The notes under the pieces: generated by a model
The model's database searches: none
What the model was told of the DNA's origin: nothing
What the model saw: the letters and a program-made list of their open reading frames with translations, nothing else
Shown: positions 49,300 through 58,246 of the stretch, piece after piece
How positions within the stretch are numbered: the stretch's first letter is position 1
Layout of the letters: each line of letters opens with the position of its first letter
Translations under genes and position numbers: made by a program
NCBI GenBank assembly: GCA_036558545.1
Contig: DATBFJ010000071.1
Coordinates: 1 to 64,000, forward strand
Reading direction: 5' to 3'
Length of the DNA: 64,000 nucleotides
DNA from: JALYGJ01 sp036558545
GTDB taxonomy: Bacteria > Chloroflexota > Limnocylindria > Limnocylindrales > CSP1-4

Positions 49300-50142
49300 A
49301 TGGAAATTCAACTCGGCGACGAGCGGCTCCTTCTGCTCGAAGAGAGACTGACCAGCGACGAAGTCCAGCAGAAGGCCATGGACAAGCGTGCCGGCGCGTT
49401 CGGCAGTGGAATTGGCTCGCTGCTGCAGCGGCCCAAGGTCGAGGACATCAACTTCGTCGGGCGGCAGCGCCGCCTGATTCCCTTCTGGCACGTGGCGGCG
49501 ACGTCGCACTACGTCTACGAACGGCGCCACGACTACACGGTTCCAGGCGCATCGGCTGAGGTAACAGCGGTAACCGTGTACGGCCAACGCCTCGAGATGG
49601 ACCAGCGCCTTGGCGCGCAGCCGGCGTTCCGACTGCCCCTGCTTGAGCACTGCCAGAACGACTTTCGGAGCGAGAGCTTCACGGACGGCCTGACCGGTTC
49701 ATCCGTGGCAGACGGTCCGGCAGTCATTACCGGTCCCAAGTCGGAGATCGGTGACGTCCAAACGCTCGAAGCCAACGAGACGATCGTGATCCCCCCGGAG
49801 CAGCGTGCGTCATTCGTCGTCCGCAAGACGCTTGCCGACGTGATGAAACCCGTCCAGGCGGACAAGATCCTCGAGGAGACGATCTCGCTTCAGACGACCG
49901 ATCTCTACTACCGGGCCGTCTGGGCGTTCGAGTTCAGCTGGCGCGACAAGCGCGGAGTCATCGAGGTCGACTCGATCAGCGGTCATACGCAGTCGGGCAA
50001 ACCGATGATGGCGCAGGTCAAGGGCGTGCTCAATCGCGACCTGCTGTTCGATATCGGCGCTGACACGGTCGGACTCTTCGTTCCGGGCGGAAGCATCGCC
50101 GTCAAGCTGGCCAAGGCAGCAATCGACAGCAAGAGCAAGTAG
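49300..50142 (+). CDS. Conserved protein of unknown function
   Basis: 280 residues from the ATG at 49300 (a TTG nine bases upstream is the alternative). No family recognised. A N-terminal helix (ERLTSDEVQQKAMDKRAG) leads to FWHVAATSHYVYERRHDYTVPG, a beta-rich middle, a segment VVRKTLADVMKPVQADKILEE, and a second repeat-like block VWAFEFSWRDKRGVIEVDSISGHTQSG. The last residues are a helix with no clear membrane span. The next gene begins immediately after its TAG. Confidence 0.5.
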   Translation: MEIQLGDERLLLLEERLTSDEVQQKAMDKRAGAFGSGIGSLLQRPKVEDINFVGRQRRLIPFWHVAATSHYVYERRHDYTVPGASAEVTAVTVYGQRLEMDQRLGAQPAFRLPLLEHCQNDFRSESFTDGLTGSSVADGPAVITGPKSEIGDVQTLEANETIVIPPEQRASFVVRKTLADVMKPVQADKILEETISLQTTDLYYRAVWAFEFSWRDKRGVIEVDSISGHTQSGKPMMAQVKGVLNRDLLFDIGADTVGLFVPGGSIAVKLAKAAIDSKSK

Positions 50143-50694
50143 CTGGACCATCGCGACCACGTCGGCCTGCTGCGGCCGGCGATCCCGACACCGGCTCCAG
50201 GTGCCGCCTGGGCAGACGTTGGAGCCGGGACCGGGGCATTCACCTTGGCACTTGCCGACCTGCTCGGCCCCGGCGCAAGCGTGGTTGCCATCGACAGGGA
50301 CCGCGGCGCGCTCGAGCACGCCGGGCGGGCAGTCCGAGCCGCGTTTCCTGACACCCACCTGACGACACTGGTTGCCGACTTTCAACAAGAGTTGCCACGC
50401 CTGCCCGCGCTCGACGGCCTCGTCGCGGCAAACAGCCTCCACTTCATTCCGCGGTCGGAGCAGGTTGCCGTAATCGAGGCGCTGGCGGCGCGCCTCAAGC
50501 CGCGCGGCACGTTTCTTGTCGTGGAGTACGACTCCGACAGCGGCAACCACTGGGTGCCCAACCCGTTTTCGGCGCGCGCGTGGCCTCGGCTCGCGGAACA
50601 GGCGGGGCTCGTCGAAGCGCACGAGATGAGCCGCGTGCCGAGCCGCTTCCTGGGCGCGATCTACTCAGCGTCTGCTCACAGGTCGAGGGGCTAG
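50143..50694 (+). CDS. SAM-dependent class I methyltransferase starting at CTG
   Basis: 183 residues if it begins with CTG at 50143, immediately after the TAG of the preceding gene. The protein reads LDHRDHVGLLRPAIPTP and soon gives motif I, WADVGAGTGAFTLALAD, then VVAIDRDRGAL (motif II Asp) and a C-terminal half ANSLHFIPRSEQVAVIEALAARLKPRGTFLVVEYD. No ATG/GTG/TTG exists before TTG 50245, which lies inside motif I, so that start would destroy the SAM site. CTG initiation or stop-codon readthrough from the preceding in-frame gene are the options. Substrate unknown. Confidence 0.75.
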   Translation: MDHRDHVGLLRPAIPTPAPGAAWADVGAGTGAFTLALADLLGPGASVVAIDRDRGALEHAGRAVRAAFPDTHLTTLVADFQQELPRLPALDGLVAANSLHFIPRSEQVAVIEALAARLKPRGTFLVVEYDSDSGNHWVPNPFSARAWPRLAEQAGLVEAHEMSRVPSRFLGAIYSASAHRSRG

Positions 50695-50697
50695 ACT
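50692..50697 (+). promoter_or_regulatory. Candidate leaderless -10 box for the 50707 gene
   Basis: TAGACT, 9 nt before the GTG at 50707; it overlaps the stop of the methyltransferase gene. Confidence 0.45.
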
Positions 50698-50706
50698 CGG
50701 AGTCCA

Positions 50707-51675
50707 GTGGGCAGCTCGCACGTCCTCGCCGCGCCGGGCACGCGGACCGAAGTCGCGTCTGGATGGCGCGCCGATGTCGTGACAACGGCGGCAACGATCC
50801 GTGGCCATTCCCAGATCGTGGTCCTCGGAATGCTCGGATTTGCCTTGCGCGGCGGCATTCTCTTTCTGGCCCTGCCGATCGTCGTCCTGCCGACCAGCGT
50901 CGAGGTGCGCTTGCTTCTTGGCAGCGGCCTGGGCACGAGTGGGCTAACGCCCGATTTCTACCTGGGCGCCGGATTGCTGAGCATGCTGACGCTGGGTCTT
51001 GCGCTTTTGGTCCTGTACGTGCTCGCCAAATGCGAGATAGGGCAGTACGCGCGGTTCGTCAACTGGCCACACGCGGCTGGTGAGCACGCATGGCCGCCGC
51101 CAGGCCAGTTGGACGATGAGGACCGCAGTCTCCTGGCATCGCGGACGTTCGTGGTCGAGACTGCGACACTGATCGTGATCCTGCTCGCGGCCGTCCCGTC
51201 GGCCGTGGCCGTTGCCCAGTCGACGTACGCGGAGATCGTCCTGCCGTCGTCGGCCGCGTCGCTCTATACGCGCATCATCAGCGACGCCACCGTGCCGCTC
51301 TTCGTCTTTGTCATCTCCATCGTGGTCATCGAGGCCGTCCATGCGGTCGTGCTTCGACAAGTCCTGGCCAGTGCGTACGGCCTCAAGGCACACAATCGCC
51401 TGGCGCGTCACCCGATGCGCGTGGTGGGCGTAGGTCTGATCGGCTGGGTGCTGTTCGTCGGGGCCGTCGGCGTCTCGTTTCTCGTGCTCGACGCCACATG
51501 GCAGGTTGTCGAATCGGTGTTCCTGTCGAACAGTCTGGCCGGCGATCTGAGCGACCTCGCCAGTGCTGCTGTGGTCGCGTTCCTTTTCGCCGTCCTATTC
51601 GGCGCGTGCCTGGGCCTGTGCGGTCTTGTGTCGACGGTGCGCAGCGGACTTTGGACGCTCGCGTCACTGCGGTGA
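50707..51675 (+). CDS. Polytopic membrane protein of unknown function
   Basis: 322 residues, GTG start. About six membrane helices, for example at residues 38-62, 82-108, 145-170, 190-220, 240-265 and 285-310. I recognise no conserved motif; the N-terminal cytoplasmic region (VASGWRADVVTTAATIRGHSQ) and the loop ALLVLYVLAKCEIGQYARFVNW are the most distinctive parts. Neighbour genes (methyltransferase, zinc ribbon) give no clear clue. Confidence 0.5.
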   Translation: MGSSHVLAAPGTRTEVASGWRADVVTTAATIRGHSQIVVLGMLGFALRGGILFLALPIVVLPTSVEVRLLLGSGLGTSGLTPDFYLGAGLLSMLTLGLALLVLYVLAKCEIGQYARFVNWPHAAGEHAWPPPGQLDDEDRSLLASRTFVVETATLIVILLAAVPSAVAVAQSTYAEIVLPSSAASLYTRIISDATVPLFVFVISIVVIEAVHAVVLRQVLASAYGLKAHNRLARHPMRVVGVGLIGWVLFVGAVGVSFLVLDATWQVVESVFLSNSLAGDLSDLASAAVVAFLFAVLFGACLGLCGLVSTVRSGLWTLASLR

Positions 51676-51775
51676 GGCTGTAATCGTCGGACGCTCAGAG
51701 GCACAGGTCCTGGCGGCTACCCCTGCTAAACTCGGCCGCGGTGGCGCTTGACCGTTATATGAGGCGCTTTCACGC

Positions 51776-52435
51776 ATGATTGACCAGCTACTGCAGACGC
51801 TCGGGGACGAGGTCTCGAAATTCCTCGACTCCCCCATCGTCAAGCTGGCGCTGGAAGGCATCGCGTTCTACTTCGTGCTCTTGTGGGCTGCCACGGCCTA
51901 CTGGGCGTATCGCGACCTCCAGCAGCGCACCACCAATCCAGTCGCGCCATACCTCGCGGCGGCGCTGATCATCGTCTTCACGCCGATTTTCTTCGTCTTC
52001 GGCGTGATCGTGTACCGCATCCTGCGCCCGCGCGAGACCGTCGCCGAGGCCAACGAGAGGGCTCTCGCCGAAGAGGCGATGATGGTCGAAATCGAGGCCC
52101 AGCCCCACTGCGCGAACTGTGGGCGACAAGTCCACGAGGATTGGATCATCTGCCCCACATGCCGCAATCGGCTGCGCCGCGTATGCCCCAACTGCTCCCG
52201 GCTGGTCGAGCTCGACTGGTCGCTGTGTGCGTGGTGCGGCAAGGATTTCGAGCGGCCCGACGTCCTGCAGGAGGTTCTCGTCGCGCCACCCAAGGGCCGC
52301 CCTGCGCGAACTCCTGAGCCGCAGGACTACAACGACCTGCCTTCGCAACCGGCGACGGTGCCGCAGCTCTCGTCAAGCTCGATCGACACTCGCGTGACCG
52401 AGGTTTCGCCGCACCCGGCGACCGGCGAGCACTGA
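51776..52435 (+). CDS. Membrane zinc-ribbon protein
   Basis: 219 residues. Two membrane helices (about 28-46 and 58-82) are followed by two four-Cys zinc ribbons: CANCGRQVHEDWIICPTC (about 113-130) and CPNCSRLVELDWSLCAWC (139-156). The last 50 residues are Pro/Thr-rich, as is the N-terminal part of the next gene. The layout matches zinc-ribbon proteins of the DZANK type, thought to scaffold membrane complexes. The CPBP protease follows; they may act together. Confidence 0.75.
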   Translation: MIDQLLQTLGDEVSKFLDSPIVKLALEGIAFYFVLLWAATAYWAYRDLQQRTTNPVAPYLAAALIIVFTPIFFVFGVIVYRILRPRETVAEANERALAEEAMMVEIEAQPHCANCGRQVHEDWIICPTCRNRLRRVCPNCSRLVELDWSLCAWCGKDFERPDVLQEVLVAPPKGRPARTPEPQDYNDLPSQPATVPQLSSSSIDTRVTEVSPHPATGEH

Positions 52436-52589
52436 TCCCGGCGCTCCGATCGACCCGAACGCGGGGCTACCCGAAAGCAGCCAGCCGTCGACTCCACCTG
52501 CAGGTCCGCCGCCTAGCTCGCACGACATAGCGCCGCCGCCCACGACCTGGCGCGAGCCTCCCTGGATCCCGACCGACCAGTTCGACCAG

Positions 52590-53606
52590 ATGCGACGGTC
52601 GACCGCGAAGCCAGCGCCACCGCCACCAACGGCCCCGCCGACAGCCTTCACGCTGCAGGGACGGGCAGCGCCGGGCCTGTACACGCTCGGGTGGCTTGGG
52701 TCGGCGATTGGCCTCGTCCTGTTCTTTGTTGCGCTGCAGACCGCTGCGCCGATCCGCGGCGTGCTGCTGATGGGCTCGCTGTTGCTCCTCCTGGCAGGGC
52801 TGTCGAGCGCGGCGGGCTACCAGATCGTCGAACGACGGCAGCGCCCGCCCCGCTATTTCATGGGCGCTTCGCCGCTCCTGATCTTCGCGATCCAGTTCGT
52901 GCTCGTGCAGATCGTCTCGGTCGCGCTGGTAGCCATCGGCGTCTTTGGACAGGATGTCACGCCAACGTTCCTGTTCATTGCCGCGATCGTCCAGGTGGCC
53001 GGTTACGTCTTCGTCGTGTGGGCGTTTGGCATCCGATCAGGCGCGTTCAACTGGTCGGGCCTGGGTCTGCCACGAATGTCATTTGGCCGATTGGCCTCGG
53101 ACTTCGCTGTTGGCGCAGGCGTGATGATCCTCGTCGGCATCCTCGACTCACTGTGGGGTGCCCTGTTGAGTGGCCTGCTCGGATCAGGTCCGCCAGAGAT
53201 CGTTCCGCGTCCGACCGGCGCCGCGGAGACGGCCATGATCATTCTCGCGGTGTGCCTCTTCGTGCCCATCGGCGAAGAGCTGCTGTATCGCGGCTACAAC
53301 TTGTCCGCATGGTGGCGCGATCTCGGCGCCCGGTCGGCGATCCTGCGCTCGGGACTGTTCTTCGCTGTTGTCCACGTGCTCAACGTAAATGTGGACCCGA
53401 CCGTGCAGGACGCAGCGCTCGCCGGCATCAAGCAGGCGACGATCGAATTCCTGGTGATCGCCCCGGTCGGTCTCGCGCTCGGATGGCTCTTCGTGCGCCG
53501 CGGCCTGGCATCGACGATCGCCGGCCATGCTGCGTTCAACTTCCTGGGAGTCTTGGGGCTGCTGCTGACGTCGGGTTTCGTGGGGTCGGTTTTCCACGGA
53601 ATTTGA
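52590..53606 (+). CDS. CPBP family intramembrane metalloprotease
   Basis: 338 residues from the ATG at 52590. The frame is open back to 52398 and codes a Pro-rich peptide, so a non-standard upstream start is possible. About eight membrane helices are present. Abi/CPBP motifs: motif 1 EELLYRGY (Glu229-Glu230...Arg234), motif 2 FFAVVH (257-262) and motif 3 HAAFN (313-317); all metal-binding residues are in place. Members process prenylated proteins or bacteriocin-related substrates. It follows the zinc-ribbon gene. Confidence 0.85.
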   Translation: MRRSTAKPAPPPPTAPPTAFTLQGRAAPGLYTLGWLGSAIGLVLFFVALQTAAPIRGVLLMGSLLLLLAGLSSAAGYQIVERRQRPPRYFMGASPLLIFAIQFVLVQIVSVALVAIGVFGQDVTPTFLFIAAIVQVAGYVFVVWAFGIRSGAFNWSGLGLPRMSFGRLASDFAVGAGVMILVGILDSLWGALLSGLLGSGPPEIVPRPTGAAETAMIILAVCLFVPIGEELLYRGYNLSAWWRDLGARSAILRSGLFFAVVHVLNVNVDPTVQDAALAGIKQATIEFLVIAPVGLALGWLFVRRGLASTIAGHAAFNFLGVLGLLLTSGFVGSVFHGI

Positions 53607-53732
53607 CGCGAAGTGGCCGTTGATCGGCAGATAAGCCCGTGACCCTAAAGTCGGCCTCGCTTCCCGGTCGGGACGGCGGGGAAATCGGCGGGCTCCGTTG
53701 TTCGGGCCGGGGAGCACCACTTGTTGAGGGGC

Positions 53733-54431
53733 ATGGCAGCGCAGGAGTCGGCCGTGACGCATCCCGTGCGTGAAGTCCGTCCGGCGGCCCGTCCCCGCGA
53801 GCGGCTGAGCGCATTGGGCGCCCCGGCACTGAGCGCAGCGGAGCTGCTCACCATTCTGTGGGGGGCGGGATCCGCCAGAGCAGCAAACGACGCGCTGGCC
53901 CGCCACGGCGGCATTGCCGAGCTTGGTCGCGCGGACGTTCTCGAGCTCACGGACGTGCCAGGAGTGGGTGCGGCACGCGCGGCACAGCTCGTCGCCGCGT
54001 TCGAGATCGGCCGGCGATCCGTTCTTTCTCGCCGCGATCCAGGGTGGGCGGTGCGCTCGCCTCGTGACGTCGCGGACAGGCTGCTGCAAGAGATGGCCGC
54101 TCTGGAACGGGAGGAGCTGCGGGTCCTGCTGCTCAACACCAAGAACGTTGTCATGCGTGAAACGACCGTTTACGTGGGCAACGTCTCCGCAGCAATCGTT
54201 CGCGTGGCAGAGCTATTTCGCGATGCGGTCCGCATTCACGCAGCGGGTGTGATTCTCGTGCATAACCATCCGTCCGGCGATCCCGAGCCATCCGCGGATG
54301 ATGTTCATCTGACTGCTGAGGCAGTTGCCGCGGGCCGGTTGCTCGATGTGCCAGTGCTCGATCACGTCGTACTGGCGCGTGACGGGCACGTGTCCCTTCG
54401 CGATCGCGGTGTGAGCTTCGACCGTCGCTGA
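53733..54431 (+). CDS. radC: RadC family JAMM-domain protein
   Basis: 232 residues from the ATG at 53733 (TTGs at 53721/53724 are alternatives). An N-terminal helix-hairpin-helix region (LTDVPGVGAARAAQLVAAFE) precedes the MPN+/JAMM motif VHNHPSGDPEPSADD with all metal ligands. RadC is named for DNA repair but its role is uncertain. In many bacteria radC precedes mreB, as here with one hydrolase gene inserted. Confidence 0.92.
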   Translation: MAAQESAVTHPVREVRPAARPRERLSALGAPALSAAELLTILWGAGSARAANDALARHGGIAELGRADVLELTDVPGVGAARAAQLVAAFEIGRRSVLSRRDPGWAVRSPRDVADRLLQEMAALEREELRVLLLNTKNVVMRETTVYVGNVSAAIVRVAELFRDAVRIHAAGVILVHNHPSGDPEPSADDVHLTAEAVAAGRLLDVPVLDHVVLARDGHVSLRDRGVSFDRR

Positions 54432-54444
54432 CGCTGCTCGTGGC

Positions 54445-54450
54445 TATCCT
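54445..54450 (+). promoter_or_regulatory. Candidate leaderless -10 box for the alpha/beta hydrolase gene
   Basis: TATCCT, 6 nt before the GTG at 54457. Confidence 0.4.
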
Positions 54451-54456
54451 TCGGCC

Positions 54457-55311
54457 GTGTCGAGTCAGGAGCGCCAATTCACGGCCCACACGCATGACGG
54501 CGAGATAGTCGGCTGGGTTCGCGGATCCGATCCGGATTTGCCGAAGGCCGTGCTGCTGCATGGCGGTCCCGGGCTTTCCGAGTACATGGCACCTTTGTCA
54601 GTCGAATTCGATGGGCTCCTGACCTCGGCCCGATATCAGCAACGGGGATTGGCTCCTTCGGAGGTCGGGGGAGACGTCTCCGTCGACGGCCACGTGGCGG
54701 ATGCGATCGCCCTGATCACGGCCCTTGGCTGGGAGAAACCCGTGGTCGTCGGCCATTCATGGGGTGGTCATTTGGCGATGCATCTGGCCGTGGCGCATCC
54801 GGCCATGGTCGGCCCGCTCGTGATCGTCGACTCTCTCGGAGCGGTCGAACGCGGCGGCCAGCGTGAGTTCGGTCCGAACCTCCGACGAGGTCTGAGTGCT
54901 GCCCAGATGGATCGCCTGAGGGAGCTCGAGGAGATTGGCGAGCCTACGTCGGACCAGATCCGCGAGCACCTCGGCATCCTGTGGCCCAACTATTTCGGCG
55001 ACCCATCAAAGCCTGCGCCCATGCCCCAGACTGAGTTCGCGGCGAACGCCGATCAGACCTGGGCGTCCATTCAGGCACATTTCCGCAAGGGCACGCTGGC
55101 TCGTCGTCTGCCTCGCGTTGAATCGCCCGCGCTGGTGATCCATGGCGAAAGATCGCCGATTCCCGTCCACCAAGCCGCACGAATCGCACAGCTGATACCC
55201 AACGCGCAGCTGGTCGTTATACCGGGCGTCGGCCACTGGCCATGGCTCGAGCGCCCCGGCACGATGCGCGACATCATTGGGGCATTCCTCGACTCCGCGA
55301 TGAGCCACTGA
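54457..55311 (+). CDS. Alpha/beta hydrolase, proline-iminopeptidase-like
   Basis: 284 residues, GTG start. HGGPGLSE is the oxyanion-hole region typical of proline iminopeptidases; GHSWGGH carries the nucleophile Ser, the acid is probably in VIHGERSPIPV, and the catalytic His is in VIPGVGHWPWLE. A helical cap lies between about 135 and 215. Substrate (peptide, ester or other) is not determined. It is inserted between radC and mreB. Confidence 0.87.
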   Translation: MSSQERQFTAHTHDGEIVGWVRGSDPDLPKAVLLHGGPGLSEYMAPLSVEFDGLLTSARYQQRGLAPSEVGGDVSVDGHVADAIALITALGWEKPVVVGHSWGGHLAMHLAVAHPAMVGPLVIVDSLGAVERGGQREFGPNLRRGLSAAQMDRLRELEEIGEPTSDQIREHLGILWPNYFGDPSKPAPMPQTEFAANADQTWASIQAHFRKGTLARRLPRVESPALVIHGERSPIPVHQAARIAQLIPNAQLVVIPGVGHWPWLERPGTMRDIIGAFLDSAMSH

Positions 55312-55388
55312 GCGGCTTCGGCTCGGCACGAGGCACCTGCTAAACCACCACGACCCGATTCGGCGCAGGCCGCTACAGTCCGCGGTTC

Positions 55389-55427
55389 GAGGCGTTCGAC
55401 CGGGGAGGGCGGACGCCTCGGTATACA
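55389..55427 (+). promoter_or_regulatory. Inverted repeat and -10 box upstream of mreB
   Basis: GAGGCGT (55389-55395) and ACGCCTC (55413-55419) form a 7-bp inverted repeat immediately before TATACA (55422-55427), about 80 nt upstream of mreB. It could be an operator or a terminator for the hydrolase gene; no -35 is obvious. Confidence 0.4.
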
Positions 55428-55507
55428 CTGCGCAGGCTCCGTCCCTGCCCATCACTCGTCGGGACTCGGGGCTTCTCCAACGACACGACCAAGGAACCTA
55501 CTCACTC

Positions 55508-56560
55508 ATGCTCGACGCCTTCCTGGGCTTGTTCTCGCGCGACATCGGCATCGATCTGGGCACGGCGAACACGCTTGTTCACGTACGCGACCGGGGCATC
55601 GTTATCAGCGAGCCAAGCGTCGTCGCAATTGATCAGCGCAGCAAGCGTGTTTTGGCGATTGGCGCCGAGGCCAAGCGCATGCTCGGCCGCACCCCGGCCA
55701 ACATCGTGGCCGTCCGGCCGCTCCGGGACGGCGTCATCAGCGACTTCGACGTGACCGAGCAGATGATCAAATACTTCGTGCACAAGGTGCACGACCGGGT
55801 CGGCCTCATCCCGCGACCGCGCATGCTCATCGGCATACCGTCGGGAGTTACTGAGGTGGAGAAACGCGCCGTAAGGGACGCAGCCCTCAACGCCGGTGCT
55901 CGCTGGGCGCGCCTGATCGAGGAACCCATGGCCGCCGCAATCGGTGCCGGCTTGCCCGTGGGTGAGCCCACCGGCAGCCTGGTCGTCGATATCGGTGGCG
56001 GGACGACTGAGGTCGCCGTCATCTCGCTGGGTGGAATCGTCGTCAGCCGCAGTCTGCGCATCGGTGGCGACGAGCTCGACCAGGACATCATTGCCTACGG
56101 TCGACGCGAGTACAACCTGCTGCTTGGCGAGCGCACGGCAGAGGACATAAAGATCGCCATCGGCTCTGCCTACCCGGGTGACTACGACGAGAACAGCGTC
56201 ACCATGCGCGGCCGCGACCTTTTGACCGGCTTGCCGCGTGCCGTCGAGGTCAACTCCGAGCAGATCCGTGAGGCCATCGAGCAGTCGGTTCAGCAGATCG
56301 TCGATACGATCAAGGACACCATCGAGGAGACGCCCCCGGAGCTCGTCGCGGACATCATGGACCAGGGCATCGTCCTCGCCGGTGGTGGCGCACTGCTGCA
56401 GGGCCTTGACCGGAGGGTCAGCGAGGCGACGCAGATGCCGGTGCACGTCGCCGACGATCCCTTGACCTGCGTCGCCCGTGGCACGGGCAAGGCGCTCGAG
56501 GAGCTGGACGTGATGGAGCGCACTCTCGTCGCCGAGACTTATTCGCACGCACCGCGCTGA
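55508..56560 (+). CDS. mreB: Rod shape-determining protein MreB
   Basis: 350 residues. Actin-fold motifs: DIGIDLGTANTLVHV (phosphate 1), SLVVDIGGGTTEVAVISLGG (phosphate 2), and GIVLAGGGALLQGLD (adenosine). It begins MLDAFLGLFSRD, the membrane-touching amphipathic end. It polymerises under the membrane and guides cell-wall synthesis. AAGGAA precedes the ATG with long spacing. mreC follows. Confidence 0.98.
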   Translation: MLDAFLGLFSRDIGIDLGTANTLVHVRDRGIVISEPSVVAIDQRSKRVLAIGAEAKRMLGRTPANIVAVRPLRDGVISDFDVTEQMIKYFVHKVHDRVGLIPRPRMLIGIPSGVTEVEKRAVRDAALNAGARWARLIEEPMAAAIGAGLPVGEPTGSLVVDIGGGTTEVAVISLGGIVVSRSLRIGGDELDQDIIAYGRREYNLLLGERTAEDIKIAIGSAYPGDYDENSVTMRGRDLLTGLPRAVEVNSEQIREAIEQSVQQIVDTIKDTIEETPPELVADIMDQGIVLAGGGALLQGLDRRVSEATQMPVHVADDPLTCVARGTGKALEELDVMERTLVAETYSHAPR

Positions 56561-56624
56561 GCGGGGCGCGCCTGAACGCCCGCCCGGGCAAGGCTGATAT
56601 CGGCTCGATGCCTGGTCACAGAGC

Positions 56625-57497
56625 ATGTTGAGCAGTCCGGCGCGGCGCCAGGTTGCGCTCTACGTCGCGCTGCTCACGATCTGTTTGCTCCTGTTGGCGT
56701 TCAGCTCGTCAGCTCCGCTGACGGAGATGCGCCGCGGCGTTGGCTTTGCGATGGCGCCTATCCAGAACGTGCTGCGCGGCGCCGGCCAAGGTTTCAGCTC
56801 CTTTTTCGGGGCGCTGGGCGAGATCGATCAGCTGCGCCAGCAGAATCAGGCTCTCCAGACGCAGGTCAACGAGCTCCAGACGGAGAACCAATCGCTCGAG
56901 AGCCTGCGCGCACAGAACCAGCAGCTGACCGACATCCTGCAGGTGCGCTCGTCGCTTGCCTACGAATCAACCGCGGCGGAGGTCATCAGCCGGCGGATCA
57001 CCGACCAGGAGCACGTGATCAGCCTCGACCGCGGGAGCAGCGCCGGCATCCAGATGAACGATCCGGTCGTCGGCGGTGGAGGTGCGCTCGTAGGCCAGGT
57101 CGTAGAGGTCGGCGCGAACTACAGCCGCGTACTGCTGATCACGGACACGCGGATGAACGTCGTTGGTCTTCTGGAGACGAGCCGCGGTGTTGGCACGGTC
57201 CACGGACAGCTGGATAGGCCGCTGGAGATGGACGGCATCTCCGCAACAAATCAAGTCAACCTGGGAGAGACCGTCGTGACGGCCGGCATCGAGCTCTCGG
57301 AAGACATTAGATCGCCATACCCCAAGGGCCTGCTGATTGGCACTGTCGCCGACGTCGAGCGCTCGCCCGATCAGCTCTTCCAGACCGCACTGGTCAGTCC
57401 GGCGGCCAATTTCGAGACTCTGGAGTACGTGCTCGTGATCACCAACTACCAGGGCGGCCTGCCGGCCATCTCACCTGAGCCGAGCGTCACGCCCTAG
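56625..57497 (+). CDS. mreC: Cell shape-determining protein MreC
   Basis: 290 residues. One N-terminal helix (about 11-28, LYVALLTICLLLLAFSSS) followed by a Gln-rich coiled coil (about 65-105, QLRQQNQALQTQVNELQ) and the two-beta-barrel MreC domain (AEVISRRITDQEHVISLDRGSSAGI, MNDPVVGGGGALVGQVVEVG, VRVLLITDTRMNV-like). It links MreB to the periplasmic cell-wall machinery. No mreD follows; the next gene is convergent. Confidence 0.96.
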   Translation: MLSSPARRQVALYVALLTICLLLLAFSSSAPLTEMRRGVGFAMAPIQNVLRGAGQGFSSFFGALGEIDQLRQQNQALQTQVNELQTENQSLESLRAQNQQLTDILQVRSSLAYESTAAEVISRRITDQEHVISLDRGSSAGIQMNDPVVGGGGALVGQVVEVGANYSRVLLITDTRMNVVGLLETSRGVGTVHGQLDRPLEMDGISATNQVNLGETVVTAGIELSEDIRSPYPKGLLIGTVADVERSPDQLFQTALVSPAANFETLEYVLVITNYQGGLPAISPEPSVTP

Positions 57498-57520
57498 CTC
57501 ATCACGCCTGTGGGAGCCCG

Positions 57521-58045
57521 CTACCTGGGTTTCTTGGACGGCTTGGGGGTCGGCTGGACGCCGTAACCGGGTATCAGCAGTTCCTGGCCGACCTGCAGGC
57601 GGTTGGGATTCTTGATCCCGTTGAGATCGATGATGTCCTGCACCGCGACCTGGAACATGCCGGCAATGTTGACAAGGTGGTCGCCGGGCTGGACCACGTA
57701 GGTGAACGGCGGAAGCGTGACCTCCGCAGTGGGAGGGGGTGTCGGCGTGCGGCGCGGCGCGTCGGTCGGTTCGACCGACGCGCCCGGCGAGACAGTTGGC
57801 TGTGCGCTGGCATCGACGTGCGCCGGGGTCGCCGAGGCGCCTGCGACTGGCCCGGGCACGGCCTTCATGTTCGCCACGACCCAAGCAGTGAACAGACCCC
57901 CCGCGACCGCGAGAACGAGCACAACCACCGCGGCGATGACCCAGCCCACGGCACCGTTTGAGGCTCGCGCCCTGGTCTTGGACGGATCCGGCGCGATGGG
58001 CGGCGGTGGCGTGGGCGGGCTGCTCGGCGTGACGTCGTCGCTCAC
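57521..58045 (-). CDS. LysM domain membrane protein
   Basis: 174 residues from GTG 58045 (an ATG at 58078 is the alternative, start uncertain). A proline-rich cytoplasmic N-terminus (1-30), one membrane helix (33-57), a Thr/Pro-rich spacer and a LysM domain at about 114-158 (TYVVQPGDHLVNIAGMFQVAVQDIIDL), with a short Pro/Lys tail. LysM binds peptidoglycan or chitin-type sugars. It converges on mreC with 23 bp between stops. Confidence 0.8.
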   Translation of the reverse strand: MSDDVTPSSPPTPPPPIAPDPSKTRARASNGAVGWVIAAVVVLVLAVAGGLFTAWVVANMKAVPGPVAGASATPAHVDASAQPTVSPGASVEPTDAPRRTPTPPPTAEVTLPPFTYVVQPGDHLVNIAGMFQVAVQDIIDLNGIKNPNRLQVGQELLIPGYGVQPTPKPSKKPR

Positions 58046-58246
58046 AACAGGAGAGTAACCGGCCCGCGACCGAACCATCCGGCGGTGGGGCGGTGCGCGC
58101 GAGCAACTGGGCCGGACGAGCCAAGGGCCGTGGTACCTCCTCGCAATGGTTTGAGCAGCGGCCGATCGCGACTCTGAGCCCACGTCGCAGGATCGTTCGA
58201 CCAGCCGAACGCGCCCCACCTGTGACCAAGCAGAGGGGAAAGTCAC

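Noticed and set aside
58046..58246. Possible riboswitch or small RNA in the LysM/caspase-like gap
   Set aside because: GC-rich with some pairing potential, but no match to riboswitch cores I know (c-di-GMP, SAM, TPP, cobalamin).
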